From assembly GCA_017621515.1 (NCBI GenBank), contig JAGASY010000010.1, positions 1 to 38,612 of the forward strand: DNA of 38,612 nucleotides, read 5' to 3'. Within the stretch, counting starts at the first letter, position 1, and each line of letters starts with the position of its first letter. The DNA is from Bacteroidaceae bacterium (GTDB taxonomy: Bacteria > Bacteroidota > Bacteroidia > Bacteroidales > Bacteroidaceae). The notes under the pieces were generated by a model, which was not told the origin of the DNA, did not search any database, and was given only the letters and a program-made list of their open reading frames with translations. Position numbers and translations under genes: made by a program. This document shows positions 17,608 through 26,915 of this stretch, in pieces.

Positions 17608-18158
17608 GCCAATGCCGATTCTACTGCAAGATTTTCCTTTATATACTCAATCATGTCATCACTTGCCATTCCATCCTTTGCCATACCTATCACATCCATA
17701 ACTTTCCGTCCTTGTTTAGTATTGTAGAAAGCCCGATGCCATTCTTCTCCATGAGATTTTGTTCTTAGTTCACCATAAGATAAATAAGCATTCTCTTGAA
17801 TTGACTTGTCTATTTCTTCGGCATCAGCATTGGAAAGATAATCCATGTCTGCCCCTCTTTTTGCAATCAGCATGTAATACGCATCATCATTACCCTTAGC
17901 AACACTCTTTTCAATCATTGCTTCAAGCTCCTTATCGCAATGAATATCATCCTTGATGCAATCATACAAGACAGACGGAACAGGTCCGTCTGGCAATGCA
18001 CAGAATTCATCAGTTGTCATACGAAATCCATATTTCGCCAAATGCGCAATATTGGCAAAATATATCACTTTAAATAAATGATAATAATCTAATCCCTTTG
18101 TCTTGTTTAGAATATACAAAACAATCTCTGTCAATTTCTGCTTATCAAAGTTTGTCAT
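17604..18158 (-). CDS. Panacea/SocA-like (DUF4065) antitoxin
   Basis: This 184-aa protein fits the Panacea domain family (SocA/GepA-like, DUF4065), a promiscuous antitoxin domain paired with many unrelated toxins. Diagnostic segments are LTEIVLYILNKTKGLDYYHLFK (N-terminal helices, seen in part as YYHLFKVIYFANIAHLAKYG, about 24-43) and the loop ALPDGPVPSVLYD (about 53-65). The late motif YGELRTKSHGEEW is also typical. The ATG at 18158 is chosen because the promoter box at 18177-18184 lies just upstream, ruling out the in-frame TTG at 18179. It overlaps the damaged downstream gene by ATGA, the usual antitoxin-toxin coupling. Confidence 0.85.
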   Translation of the reverse strand: MTNFDKQKLTEIVLYILNKTKGLDYYHLFKVIYFANIAHLAKYGFRMTTDEFCALPDGPVPSVLYDCIKDDIHCDKELEAMIEKSVAKGNDDAYYMLIAKRGADMDYLSNADAEEIDKSIQENAYLSYGELRTKSHGEEWHRAFYNTKQGRKVMDVIGMAKDGMASDDMIEYIKENLAVESALA

Positions 18159-18176
18159 ACAATTCGTATTTGAACA

Positions 18177-18184
18177 CAAAGTTA
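18177..18184 (-). promoter_or_regulatory. -7 box of the toxin-antitoxin operon
   Basis: On the minus strand TAACTTTG lies 18 bp before the ATG at 18158, giving a very short leader. A clear -33 TTTG is not seen at 19 nt. Bases 18185-18270, between this box and the repeat copy B, show no gene. Confidence 0.6.
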
Positions 18185-18270
18185 CAATAAATCTGTGAAT
18201 TAACTAAGAATTTGTTTTAAACTTATCTGTTTATTTGGTGCGACAGTAACGGAAAAATCCCATTAAATCG

Positions 18271-19081
18271 CCTAAAAAGCCCCATAACAAAATTTTTTAT
18301 ATATATTTTTTAACAAATTTATTTTCTAACAAAAAGAAAGTAAAATACGTCAATATTAATCAAAGTACACCTATTTAACAACAAATACTATCTTTTTGAT
18401 TTTATCAAATGTTAAAATTCCAAGTCCTCTGGAACGCTACAAAACGAAGCGCAATGAACTTTTATCGAAGAATGGGGATTCTACGTGCATTTCCAAAAGC
18501 CTCTGTGAATTGTGAAATAGTGTTTCATTTTGGACTGGTTCTTTTACATTTGTTTATCTTCTGCGAAGAGTCTTTTGAAAAAAAGTACTAAATTTTCAAA
18601 TTTCCAGCGCACTGTCGCCACTTTTTCAGCGCACTGTAATTTTATTTGCAGTGCGCTACAATTTTAAAAACTTAGTAGTTTGGAGAAAATTTCAGTGCGC
18701 TGAAAATAAAAAAACACTGGGAAGCAGAGAAAAAGACGATGGGCTTCAGCCTAAATATTAAAAAGTGTATAAATTGCCGTATTGGAGGCATGTCTGAACA
18801 GAAACCTGAAAGTGAGTGAATTTGAAGTGGTGTTTGAGAGCAAAAACAACAATTTTTGACGTAAAATATTAATAATCAACAGATTATCAGAATATAGAAA
18901 AATTTCAAAAAATTGCGTCCGACACGTTTTTTTGAGCGTTTCAGAAAATTTTATATTTTACTGATTGTCAATACATTATCTTCACTCCAAAAATATTGTC
19001 TCTTTGACATCTTCGGAAAATCGCTTCAAGTGTTAAATTTTCATTTTGGACGAAAATATCATTTTGTCAAAAACAAGAAAT
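18271..19081 (-). repeat. Long intergenic repeat, copy B (full length)
   Basis: The reverse complement of this roughly 810-bp stretch aligns end to end with 28853-29660, with an estimated fifth of positions differing and few indels. Its end landmarks, read on the minus strand, are TTTTTGACAAAATGATATTTTCG at the left (abridged by position: 19045-19075) and TTGTTATGGGGCTTTTTAGG at the right (18271-18290). Short frames inside it (18409-18591 plus; 18913-19170 plus) are not preserved in the other copies, or differ mostly at amino-acid-changing sites, so it looks non-coding. It lies between the end of clpB and the promoter of the toxin-antitoxin operon, with its right end facing that promoter 86 bp away. 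Confidence 0.85.
18583..18702 (-). repeat. 22-bp-phased dyad motif array in repeat copy B
   Basis: Plus-strand motif starts are 18583 (AAGTACTAAA), 18605 (CAGCGCACTG), 18627 (CAGCGCACTG), 18649 (CAGTGCGCTA), 18671 (CTTAGTAGTT) and 18693 (CAGTGCGCTG). All six sit on a perfect 22-bp grid. Read on the minus strand the slot order is the same as in the copy at 29232-29351, and the outermost CAGYGCRCTG slot is best preserved here. Confidence 0.85.
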
Positions 19082-19130
19082 TGACTTATATCATGTTATC
19101 CGATGATTTCCTCATGTTTATATTCACAAA

Positions 19131-19157
19131 AATCCCCCGCCGCAAGCGACGGAGGAT
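19131..19157 (-). terminator. Intrinsic terminator after clpB
   Basis: On the minus strand AATCCTCCGTC pairs with GGCGGGGGATT (11 pairs including G-T), closed by a short loop around CTTGC, followed by TTTTG. It lies 56 bp downstream of the clpB stop and just outside repeat copy B. Confidence 0.75.
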
Positions 19158-19212
19158 TCTGCATATATAACTATCCTATTATAACAAATGAAAAATTAAA
19201 AACCTATTGTCT

Positions 19213-21840
19213 TTAGTTTCTAAACACAAGTGTTCCATCGGAGGCATCCACAATAATTTCCTTGTCTTTATCTATACCTCCTGCAAGAAGTTTCTTCGAC
19301 AGGTCATTAAGCAAATAACGCTGTATCGCGCGCTTGACAGGACGTGCTCCGAACTCCGGATCAAAACCGGCAGCCGAAAGAAAATCAACGGCTGCATCCG
19401 TGACAGACAGCTTGACACCATTCTCCGAAAGCATCTTTCTCACTCCGTTAATCTGCAAAACTACAATCTTGCGTATCTCCTCTTCATTGAGCGGAGAGAA
19501 CATGATGGTCTCGTCGATACGGTTGAGGAACTCAGGACGTATGGTCTGCTTGAGCATAGCAAGTACTTCATTCTTTGCTTCTTCTGAGATTTCATCCCGC
19601 TTCATTCCAAGTTGTGCAGCCGACAATGTGCCCGACTTCTGAAGAGCAGCCAATTTGTCAAACTTCTCCTGTATCAAATGACTTCCAAGATTAGAAGTCA
19701 TAATGATGATAGTATTCTTGAAATTCACAGTGCGTCCTTTATTGTCAGTCAGACGACCGTCGTCAAGTACCTGCAAGAGAATATTGAACACATCAGGATG
19801 CGCCTTCTCTATCTCGTCAAACAGCACAACGGAATACGGTTTACGTCTCACAGCTTCTGTCAGTTGTCCGCCTTCATCATAGCCCACATATCCGGGAGGC
19901 GCACCGATAAGACGGCTCACACTATGCTTTTCTTGATATTCGCTCATATCAATTCTGGTCATCAGCGTCTCATCGTCAAACAAATAGTCTGCCAGAGCTT
20001 TAGCCAATTCGGTTTTTCCCACACCGGTTGTACCTAAGAAGATGAAAGACCCTATAGGACGGCGAGGATCCTGCAGCCCTGCACGGCTACGACGTACCGC
20101 ATCGCTTACTGCCTGTATCGCTTCGTCCTGACCTATGACACGCTTATGCAGTTCATCTTCAAGATGCAACAGTTTCTCGCGTTCACTCTGCATCATCTTG
20201 CTCACAGGTATGCCCGTCCAACGACTCACCACATCCGCAATATCATCGCTTGTCACTTCTTCCTTTATCATGGCACTCGCCCCCTGAGCCTGCATCAGCT
20301 CTGCATGAAATTTCTTTATTTCCTCCTCAAGGGCTTGCAGTTTACCGTAACGTATTTCAGCCACACGTCCGTAATTACCTTCGCGCTCGGCACGCTCGGC
20401 TTCAAACTTCAATTGTTCAATCTGAAGTTTGTTCTGCTGAATCTTGTTGACGAGTTCACGTTCCGCCTTCCATTTCGCATTATAGGAGTTTTCTTCCTCT
20501 TTCAAGTCTGCGATTTGTTTATTCAGCATATCCAACTTTTCATTGTCGCCTTCACGCTTTATCGCCTCGCGCTCAATCTCAAGCTGTTTCAGATGACGTG
20601 AAATCTCATCCAGATTTTCAGGAACGGAATCACGCTCCATGCGCAACTTGGCAGCAGCCTCATCCATCAGGTCAATCGCTTTGTCCGGAAGAAAACGTTC
20701 CGTAATATATCTATTGGAAAGCTCTACCGCCGCAATGATTGCCTCATCTTTAATACGCACCTTATGGTGATTCTCATAACGCTCTTTCAGTCCTCTCAAT
20801 ATGGAAATGGTACTGAGCACATCCGGCTCGTTAACCATTACGGTCTGGAATCGCCGTTCCAATGCCTTGTCCTTCTCAAAATATTTCTGATATTCATCAA
20901 GCGTAGTCGCACCAATGCTTCTCAGTTCACCTCGCGCAAGAGCCGGCTTCAAAATGTTGGCTGCATCCATTGCGCCTTCACCTTTTCCGGCTCCTACAAG
21001 CGTATGGATTTCATCTATAAACAGAATAATATTTCCTTCACTTTTAGTGACTTCATTTATCACCGCTTTCAGACGCTCTTCGAACTCACCTTTATATTTG
21101 GCACCGGCAACAAGCGCACCCATATCCAAAGAATAAAGCTGCTTGTCTTTCAGATTGTCAGGAACATCACCACGCAGTATTCTATGCGCAAGCCCTTCGA
21201 CAATTGCGGTTTTTCCCACGCCCGGCTCACCGATAAGTATAGGATTGTTCTTTGTTCGTCTGCTCAGGATTTGCAACACCCGCCTTATCTCCTCATCTCG
21301 CCCAATCACAGGATCCAGTTTTCCGCTCCGTGCCTGTTCTATTAAGTTAGTCGCGTATTTGGAAAGGGACTGGTAGGTGTCTTCACTCGACTGGCTCTTC
21401 ACTTTTTCGCCGTTTCTGAGTTCTGTGATAGCCTTGCGCAATTCTTTCTCTGTCACTCCCATGTCCTTCATAATCTTGGACACGCTACTATTTACAAGCA
21501 ACAAAGCAAGCACGATAGGTTCGAGCGAGACGTACTCATCTCCCATATCTTTAGACAGTGCCACGGCACGCTGAAGCACTTCGTTGGTTTCTCTGCTCAA
21601 ATAAGGCTCTCCTCCACTGACCTTTGGTTTAGAGGCTGCCTCACTCAATACAATATTACTGAAAGCCTGTGTGTTGACACCAAGCTTCTGGAATATGAAG
21701 TTGGTTACATTCTCACCAACTTTAAGTATCCCCGCCATGATGTGAGCCGGTTCTATGACCTGCTGCCCATACTGCTGCACAAGATTTACAGATTCTTGAA
21801 CTGCTTCCTGTGCTTTGATTGTAAAGTTGTTGAAGTTCAT
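19213..21840 (-). CDS. clpB: ATP-dependent disaggregase ClpB
   Basis: This 875-aa hexameric AAA+ chaperone pulls aggregated proteins apart together with DnaK. In order it has an N-terminal Clp_N repeat domain (about 1-145), the first ATPase with Walker A GEPGVGKT (204-211) and Walker B LFIDEIH, a long middle coiled-coil domain (about 410-525) that marks ClpB rather than ClpA/ClpC, the second ATPase with GTTGVGKT (near 610) and [10 protein letters not shown], and a small C-terminal domain. The ATG at 21840 ([13 protein letters not shown]) has a good GAAAGGA site before it; a frame extension to 21924 lacks homology to the family. An inverted repeat lies in its upstream region, and a terminator follows it. 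Confidence 0.97.
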   Translation of the reverse strand: MNFNNFTIKAQEAVQESVNLVQQYGQQVIEPAHIMAGILKVGENVTNFIFQKLGVNTQAFSNIVLSEAASKPKVSGGEPYLSRETNEVLQRAVALSKDMGDEYVSLEPIVLALLLVNSSVSKIMKDMGVTEKELRKAITELRNGEKVKSQSSEDTYQSLSKYATNLIEQARSGKLDPVIGRDEEIRRVLQILSRRTKNNPILIGEPGVGKTAIVEGLAHRILRGDVPDNLKDKQLYSLDMGALVAGAKYKGEFEERLKAVINEVTKSEGNIILFIDEIHTLVGAGKGEGAMDAANILKPALARGELRSIGATTLDEYQKYFEKDKALERRFQTVMVNEPDVLSTISILRGLKERYENHHKVRIKDEAIIAAVELSNRYITERFLPDKAIDLMDEAAAKLRMERDSVPENLDEISRHLKQLEIEREAIKREGDNEKLDMLNKQIADLKEEENSYNAKWKAERELVNKIQQNKLQIEQLKFEAERAEREGNYGRVAEIRYGKLQALEEEIKKFHAELMQAQGASAMIKEEVTSDDIADVVSRWTGIPVSKMMQSEREKLLHLEDELHKRVIGQDEAIQAVSDAVRRSRAGLQDPRRPIGSFIFLGTTGVGKTELAKALADYLFDDETLMTRIDMSEYQEKHSVSRLIGAPPGYVGYDEGGQLTEAVRRKPYSVVLFDEIEKAHPDVFNILLQVLDDGRLTDNKGRTVNFKNTIIIMTSNLGSHLIQEKFDKLAALQKSGTLSAAQLGMKRDEISEEAKNEVLAMLKQTIRPEFLNRIDETIMFSPLNEEEIRKIVVLQINGVRKMLSENGVKLSVTDAAVDFLSAAGFDPEFGARPVKRAIQRYLLNDLSKKLLAGGIDKDKEIIVDASDGTLVFRN

Positions 21841-21872
21841 GTTTATTCCTTTCTTTATATAAGTTTTTCGTC

Positions 21873-21908
21873 TGTTTCTATATTTTTTATCACGTCTTAA
21901 TAGAAACA
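21873..21908 (-). promoter_or_regulatory. Inverted repeat upstream of clpB, possible operator
   Basis: TGTTTCTAT (21873-21881) and ATAGAAACA (21900-21908) are perfect 9-bp inverted copies separated by 18 bp, starting 33 bp upstream of the clpB ATG. Bases CTG and CAG flank it further out, with a 2-bp offset. It is not the CIRCE sequence. It could be a heat-shock operator or a 5' UTR stem. No TAnnTTTG box was found near it. The rest of 21841-22060 shows nothing else I can name. Confidence 0.45.
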
Positions 21909-22060
21909 AACAGTATGCCCGCATTGTTCACACCGCAATTTTGACTTATTTTATGCCAATTTGTCTTATAAAAGTTTTTTATCTGTGAAAACAGTCAGAA
22001 AGAAGCAACTGATACATTTCCCCAACCCCCATCAAAGATCCGCATTCATAACACTTCGTA

Positions 22061-22110
22061 AAAAAAATAACTGCATCCCAAAAGTCTGAAATAAAGCTTT
22101 TGGGATGCAG
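22061..22110 (-). terminator. Strong terminator after the EndA-like nuclease gene
   Basis: CTGCATCCCAAAAG (22071-22084) and CTTTTGGGATGCAG (22097-22110) form a perfect 14-bp stem. On the minus strand the stem is followed by TTATTTTTTTT, so it ends transcription of the gene at 22194. It lies 84 bp past that stop. Confidence 0.85.
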
Positions 22111-22193
22111 TTTATTACTCTTGAAATGCAGTGTTGTCAACATTGCATCTTATCCCTATCAGGCAAAACACATCTGACAGAAGCAACCAATGA

Positions 22194-23660
22194 TTATCTC
22201 ACCACAATCTTCTTGCCATGATGTATATATATCCCGTGTCGCAAAGGTTTGGAAGTGAGCCGCTGTCCGGAAATAGTATAGTATGCATCATCCGGAGTCT
22301 TATCTTCCCTGACACCATTCACACCGTCAGTTTCACTTTCACCATATACACGAAGCCCATCCAAGAAACACCGTTTTTCCGTTGTACCTACAGTCACGGA
22401 CGGATTCTGCGACACACCGGTAAATATCAAAGAGACAGTCTCATAGGAGTCATTTATTTTCGCAGAGTAGGATGCAGTCTGTTCTTCGGCTCCGGATACA
22501 CAGACCGAAATTTCTCCTTCCACGGATGTCCATCCTTTCACATCCACTTCCACACGCAAACGACCACCATCATATATAATAGGTACTGTCGTTATCTCTC
22601 CACGTTTCTTCGACGCACCTAACTTCACGGCTTTTCCCGCACAATAGGCAGAAGAAACAGCCACAATGTTCTCATTGCCGTTCCACACAACAGAAGAACC
22701 GTCTGTGGCATAGTCATTGCCTGAAACCACATCATCGAAAGCCTCATTGAAGAGCAGTCTGTCGAGTCCGGCAATATCGATTGGCGAATCATCGTCATCC
22801 TTGCCGCCTTCCTCCGTAAACGGTGCGCCTACATGCGGCACGGCATTCGCCAAATCAAAATCCACAGCTACACTGTCACCCCATATATACTCTGCAAGAA
22901 TAGGATAGTCTATAAAAGGATTGCGATTGTGCTGAATGCCATAGACAGCCTCCTGACGCGCAATCTCCCATTCGCTCACAGGATCAAAACGGTTCCAGCG
23001 GAGCAACAGGGGGATTATCCATGACTGGAAAGCCGGATATTCGCTTACACCCGGAGAGAAAGCATAGTTCGTCTGCGTCCAAGAGTTTCCTTGATAGCAC
23101 GTTGCCACATACATATATATACGTGCAAAGTCGCCTTTAAACTCATCGTAGGGTTCAAACACATAGTCAGCCCCACCACTTTTAGAAGATTTACCAATTC
23201 TAATCCGTCCGTTGTCAAACTGCACCGCCCCGGTTATTTCACCCAAAGGGTAATTGCTTTTCGCTGAGTTAGCGGTTGATTCTGACGGCAGCACATTAAA
23301 CACATCGGAATAGGCATTGCTCTTGTTTCCGCCGCCCCACCAGCTCTGAGGCACTACATGCTCACGATTGAAGTCAGTACCGTGTACAGAAGTGGAATAA
23401 TAGTTCTCCTCTGTAGAAAACAAGTCATATACTTTATCTTCCGTTCCCGGAACCACATCTGTCGTTTCATAGACTTCCCAAAGCCCGGCATAAGAAATCA
23501 CGGTATGCTTTCCTATTATATCATAGAGTACACCCTTCAATTCTGCTCCGGTCTTCCCGTCTGTTTTTCCATAATATCCATTCGGTATCTGAGCATGCAG
23601 GCAAAGAGAAAAAGAGCAGAGCATCAGCCATGCCACAAATACATTTCGTTTCTTGTTCAT
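22194..23660 (-). CDS. Secreted endonuclease I (EndA)-like nuclease with C-terminal sorting-like tail
   Basis: This 488-aa secreted protein has a signal peptide (cut near LHAQ, residue 24) and an endonuclease I family domain (about 25-270) with the His-Asn-type motif NREHVVPQSWW (98-108) and FNVLPSESTANSAKSNYPLGE nearby (shown in part). Such enzymes cut DNA or RNA non-specifically and may scavenge nucleotides or degrade extracellular DNA. A beta-rich region (about 310-440, with EVDVKGW and VTVGTTEKRCFLDGLRV) resembles a carbohydrate-binding-like module. The C-terminus YYTISGQRLTS...GIYIHHGKKIVVR resembles T9SS/Por-type sorting tails and matches the tail of the next gene upstream. Monocistronic between two terminators. 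Confidence 0.88.
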   Translation of the reverse strand: MNKKRNVFVAWLMLCSFSLCLHAQIPNGYYGKTDGKTGAELKGVLYDIIGKHTVISYAGLWEVYETTDVVPGTEDKVYDLFSTEENYYSTSVHGTDFNREHVVPQSWWGGGNKSNAYSDVFNVLPSESTANSAKSNYPLGEITGAVQFDNGRIRIGKSSKSGGADYVFEPYDEFKGDFARIYMYVATCYQGNSWTQTNYAFSPGVSEYPAFQSWIIPLLLRWNRFDPVSEWEIARQEAVYGIQHNRNPFIDYPILAEYIWGDSVAVDFDLANAVPHVGAPFTEEGGKDDDDSPIDIAGLDRLLFNEAFDDVVSGNDYATDGSSVVWNGNENIVAVSSAYCAGKAVKLGASKKRGEITTVPIIYDGGRLRVEVDVKGWTSVEGEISVCVSGAEEQTASYSAKINDSYETVSLIFTGVSQNPSVTVGTTEKRCFLDGLRVYGESETDGVNGVREDKTPDDAYYTISGQRLTSKPLRHGIYIHHGKKIVVR

Positions 23661-23730
23661 ATAAATATCATTTTTACATCATTATCAGTCCGCTACAGTT
23701 GCCATACACAACCAGCGTCAGCCCATCAAA

Positions 23731-23774
23731 CAAAACATCCTCCGGCTCTCCCTGTTTGAGGAAGCACCGGAGGA
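23731..23774 (-). terminator. Terminator after the 941-aa protein gene
   Basis: TCCTCCGG (23738-23745) pairs with CCGGAGGA (23767-23774). On the minus strand the stem is followed by TGTTTTGTTTG. It separates the 941-aa gene from the nuclease gene. Confidence 0.7.
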
Positions 23775-23794
23775 AGCTTATCAGAAAATTAAAA

Positions 23795-26620
23795 TTACTT
23801 TACAAGTACTTTCTTTCCGTCGATGATATAAACACCACCCTTTGTGATTACATCCACTTTCTGTCCCGCAAGTGTGTAAATCGACTTAGGAGCGTCTTCC
23901 ACTTCAACAGCTTCAATACCAGTTGCCAATTCTTTACCGTCTTTGCTATAATCAGAAACAGACTTGATACCTGCAACACCGAAATACTTATCAATATTTC
24001 CGTAGAGCCATACCATAGACTTATAGTTTACAGAAGGCTGCAAACCTTCTCTTACGAAGCCTTTAGGAAGCTGTACAGGAATACACTTTGTCACATCCGT
24101 TTCTTCCGGATTATCAGCAAGAAGCAGATTAGTCTTGACATCCTCTGTAGCAGGAGCTGCAAATACAGCACCACTATTGATATTCTGTCCGTCAACATAA
24201 CCAACAACATATCCACTCACCCAGACCTTGTCACCTGTAAGGTATTTTGTTCCATACAAGAAAGAGGCATCAGAAACGATATAAGGCATCTCCAACTGAC
24301 CTGAACCGCTGATAGCAGCATACACAAAGCCAACCTTGCTTGCAAGATAATTCTCTGTTTCTGCAGTCTCAGCATAAATCATTGCAACACCCGGTGCATA
24401 AGTAATGGATATAGTTCCATCAGGAGCAATTGTTGCCACATTCTCATTCGTAGAGCTGTATGTCACAGCACCGTCTGAATTTGTAGTAAACTTATTCTCT
24501 ACTCCGCAATCCGCATAAGAGATGTTAAACAACACAATAGAATCATTCTCCCATTTAGATTCCGGTATAGCCAGCTCAGTTATAATCTGAACATCATCAG
24601 CAGTCAGCGGATAAAGCTGAGCCGTGCCCTTGAAGTTTGCCACAAAAACATTTACGTTATAAGTCTTCTCAGTATCGAACACTACATCTGTAAGTACACC
24701 GAAGTTATCACGAAGAATAATCTCATTGTCTGAATCATCAACCAATGTGACATTCTTGTTTGCCAGTCCTTCTGCTGCAAAGTTCACGTCTTCAAGTCGA
24801 ACGAACTTATTCTCATAATCTTTAATTCCTGTACCGTTCAGAATGTCAGCAATTGTAACCACAACAGGCTCTACTTCGTTTCCTTCAGAAACAACTGTCA
24901 CACCGTCATAACCTGCCACAGCCATTTCCGTAAGTCCGTTGTAAAGATACAAATCGCCTGTGATTGTTCCGCTTATCTTGTCACCCTTCTTCACTGTAGG
25001 AGCAATGCCGTAGAGCAAGAATCCGTCAGTACCATCGCTGACATAGAGACTTGTCTTTGCCACACCTGTCACAAGCAGATTCTCGAACTTGAACGCAGCC
25101 TTAACCTTATCAGTAGTGGCAGCTTCTTTCATTGCAGCAATAGTTGCATACTCAGGCAATGACTCGATAGTCAAAACAGAAGTAACCGTATTGCTCTTAT
25201 TGCCATCAGCATCTACCGCCCAAGCAGTGACAGTTGTTGTCTCAGAAACAACAAACGGTTCAGTATATTCCTGTGCTGTCTCTGCATCTTCACCTATATA
25301 ATAATATATCTTCAATCCCTCTTCAGCAGTAATTGTCACAGTCTGAGCTTCGAAGAATGTGCCCGTCTCAGGAGTGATGACAGGAGCTTCTACATACACA
25401 GCCTCTCCGTCTGCAAGAGTTACAAGGATTGTAGCAATCTGGATATTTGCAGTCACAGCAAAAGTAACACTGCTTTCCTGACCAATCCACTCGCCACCAT
25501 TCAAGCTTCCCTGTTCTGTTGAAAGTGTGCCCTTATTGGCAATGTTAAATTCAACTTTAGTAATCACCTTTCCTTCCGGAGCGACAATGGTGAACGTAGA
25601 GTTCTTGTAAGCACGCAACTGACCGCCAGCGTTATAATTCCACATACGAGTATTTGTGTTGGCAGTTCCATTATCTACAGTCAATGTCATTCCATCCTGC
25701 ACGATTGGAGCTTCTATATCTCCAGTTTCACCTCCGTTTGAGCCAAGCACTAATCCCCACGGATTCATAACAAAGTCAAAACCTACACAGCCTTCCGGAA
25801 CCTCCATAGGCTTAACCACAAGCACATTATAAGTGAACGAAGCTACTTCGCTCTTGTTGCCTTCACCATCCACTGCAATCGCCTTGACAGTTACAACCAC
25901 TTTCTCATCTACAGCTGTGATATTTATCGGCTCTGAATAAACAGCAGACTCTACAGTCGGCTCTGTTCCGTCTGTAGTGTAATATACAGTAAGTCCTTCT
26001 TCTGCCGTAATTGTCACATCCACAGCATTGGCAAGATAACCGGTTGTAGGAGAAAGAACCGGAGCTGCAACTTCTACAGGGTCTGGCTGCGGATCAACTG
26101 GAGTTTCTCCTCCATCATTCACGTATGTCACCTCTATAGATTTGATATACACAGCTTTGGTATTATTATCTATTGCGATAGTTATCACACCATCAGCAGC
26201 CTCGCCTGTAAATATATAAACTTTATTAGCATTAGATGTTTCACTTAGAATTGCGCCGTCACCTACAAAATCCATATCACCCACCTTTACAGCAAGCGTA
26301 TTTCCTTCTCCTGATGCAGACGCTGTTATCTTTACTTCCGTCACTTTTGTAAGAGAAGAAGCAGAAGTAAAAGTAATGACACCAACAGGGTTGTTTTTTG
26401 TACCAAGCTGCAGTCCTCTCGACTCGTATGCCGCGGTAGCAGCAGGTTTATCAAAATTACTTGGCATAACAGTACTTGTCCATACCAATTCACCGTCTCC
26501 AACAGACATGTTCTTATCCGTAAAAACAGAACTGATCACATCAGCCTTTGCTGTTCCCCACAATGTCAATACCAACATTGCAAGAACATACTTGAAAAAG
26601 TAATTTTTTCTCATAAGCAT
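23795..26620 (-). CDS. Secreted multidomain protein (CHB_HEX_C-like, OB-fold and Ig-like modules)
   Basis: This 941-aa protein has a signal peptide (about 1-26). It contains two repeats resembling the chitobiase/beta-hexosaminidase C-terminal module (about 183-265 and 405-480, each with VTITAEEGLxxYY and a W/K-A-VDxxGNKS block). A region with OB-fold-like features (about 485-690) follows, then a short Ig-like stretch and a C-terminal domain (about 785-900). It ends in SIYTLAGQKVD...GGVYIIDGKKVLVK, similar to the tail of the nuclease at 22194. No catalytic domain is evident, so it may bind glycan or nucleic acid at the surface. An ATG six bases inside (26614) is an alternative start. A weak TTAATTTG box lies at 26652-26659 (minus). 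Confidence 0.75.
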   Translation of the reverse strand: MLMRKNYFFKYVLAMLVLTLWGTAKADVISSVFTDKNMSVGDGELVWTSTVMPSNFDKPAATAAYESRGLQLGTKNNPVGVITFTSASSLTKVTEVKITASASGEGNTLAVKVGDMDFVGDGAILSETSNANKVYIFTGEAADGVITIAIDNNTKAVYIKSIEVTYVNDGGETPVDPQPDPVEVAAPVLSPTTGYLANAVDVTITAEEGLTVYYTTDGTEPTVESAVYSEPINITAVDEKVVVTVKAIAVDGEGNKSEVASFTYNVLVVKPMEVPEGCVGFDFVMNPWGLVLGSNGGETGDIEAPIVQDGMTLTVDNGTANTNTRMWNYNAGGQLRAYKNSTFTIVAPEGKVITKVEFNIANKGTLSTEQGSLNGGEWIGQESSVTFAVTANIQIATILVTLADGEAVYVEAPVITPETGTFFEAQTVTITAEEGLKIYYYIGEDAETAQEYTEPFVVSETTTVTAWAVDADGNKSNTVTSVLTIESLPEYATIAAMKEAATTDKVKAAFKFENLLVTGVAKTSLYVSDGTDGFLLYGIAPTVKKGDKISGTITGDLYLYNGLTEMAVAGYDGVTVVSEGNEVEPVVVTIADILNGTGIKDYENKFVRLEDVNFAAEGLANKNVTLVDDSDNEIILRDNFGVLTDVVFDTEKTYNVNVFVANFKGTAQLYPLTADDVQIITELAIPESKWENDSIVLFNISYADCGVENKFTTNSDGAVTYSSTNENVATIAPDGTISITYAPGVAMIYAETAETENYLASKVGFVYAAISGSGQLEMPYIVSDASFLYGTKYLTGDKVWVSGYVVGYVDGQNINSGAVFAAPATEDVKTNLLLADNPEETDVTKCIPVQLPKGFVREGLQPSVNYKSMVWLYGNIDKYFGVAGIKSVSDYSKDGKELATGIEAVEVEDAPKSIYTLAGQKVDVITKGGVYIIDGKKVLVK

Positions 26621-26792
26621 AAATGATTAATAAAATTTTATAATTACGATGCAAATTAATACAAAAAGGATTAGAAGAGGAAAAAACAGCGGTCTTTTTT
26701 TTCAAAAACAGACTTTTTTTCATAAAAACTTAATAAAAGCAAGTCCACAGAGAACAATCGGCTTACAGACTCATCCATTATATATAATAAAG

Positions 26793-26866
26793 AAAGAGGA
26801 TATATCACAACAGAGATTCATCTCTAATCTAAAAGATGACATGTTCCGTTCTGATATATCCTCTTT
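26793..26866 (-). terminator. Long-stem terminator after the fucosidase gene
   Basis: AAAGAGGATATATC (26793-26806) and GATATATCCTCTTT (26853-26866) form a perfect 14-bp stem. Its 46-nt loop holds a second small inverted repeat (AGAGAT / ATCTCT, 26812-26825). On the minus strand CTTTATTATATA follows. The rest of 26621-26915 is AT-rich with no gene. Confidence 0.65.
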
Positions 26867-26915
26867 CAACAACGGTATCATTCAGAAACAATACCCACTT
26901 TCCATATCCGCACAA

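Noticed and set aside
18409..18591. 60-aa frame in the other arm of repeat copy B
   Set aside because: The matching stretch of copy C has a stop after about 12 codons, so the frame is not conserved.
18583..18702. Regularly spaced short repeats read as a CRISPR array
   Set aside because: The repeated unit is only 10 bp with 12-bp AT-rich spacers, includes two different motif types, and no cas genes are near. CRISPR repeats and spacers are both about 25-45 bp.
18913..19170. TTG-start frame in repeat copy B resembling a frame at 28824-29021 in copy C (shared end FHFGRKYHFVK)
   Set aside because: Aligned codon by codon, I counted about 14 amino-acid-changing versus 7 silent differences, with no third-position bias, and both need TTG starts. 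This is what non-coding homologous DNA gives.
21930..21970. Possible sigma-54 promoter (TGGCA...TTGC) upstream of clpB
   Set aside because: The spacing between TGGCA and TTGC is too long for the GG-N10-GC rule.
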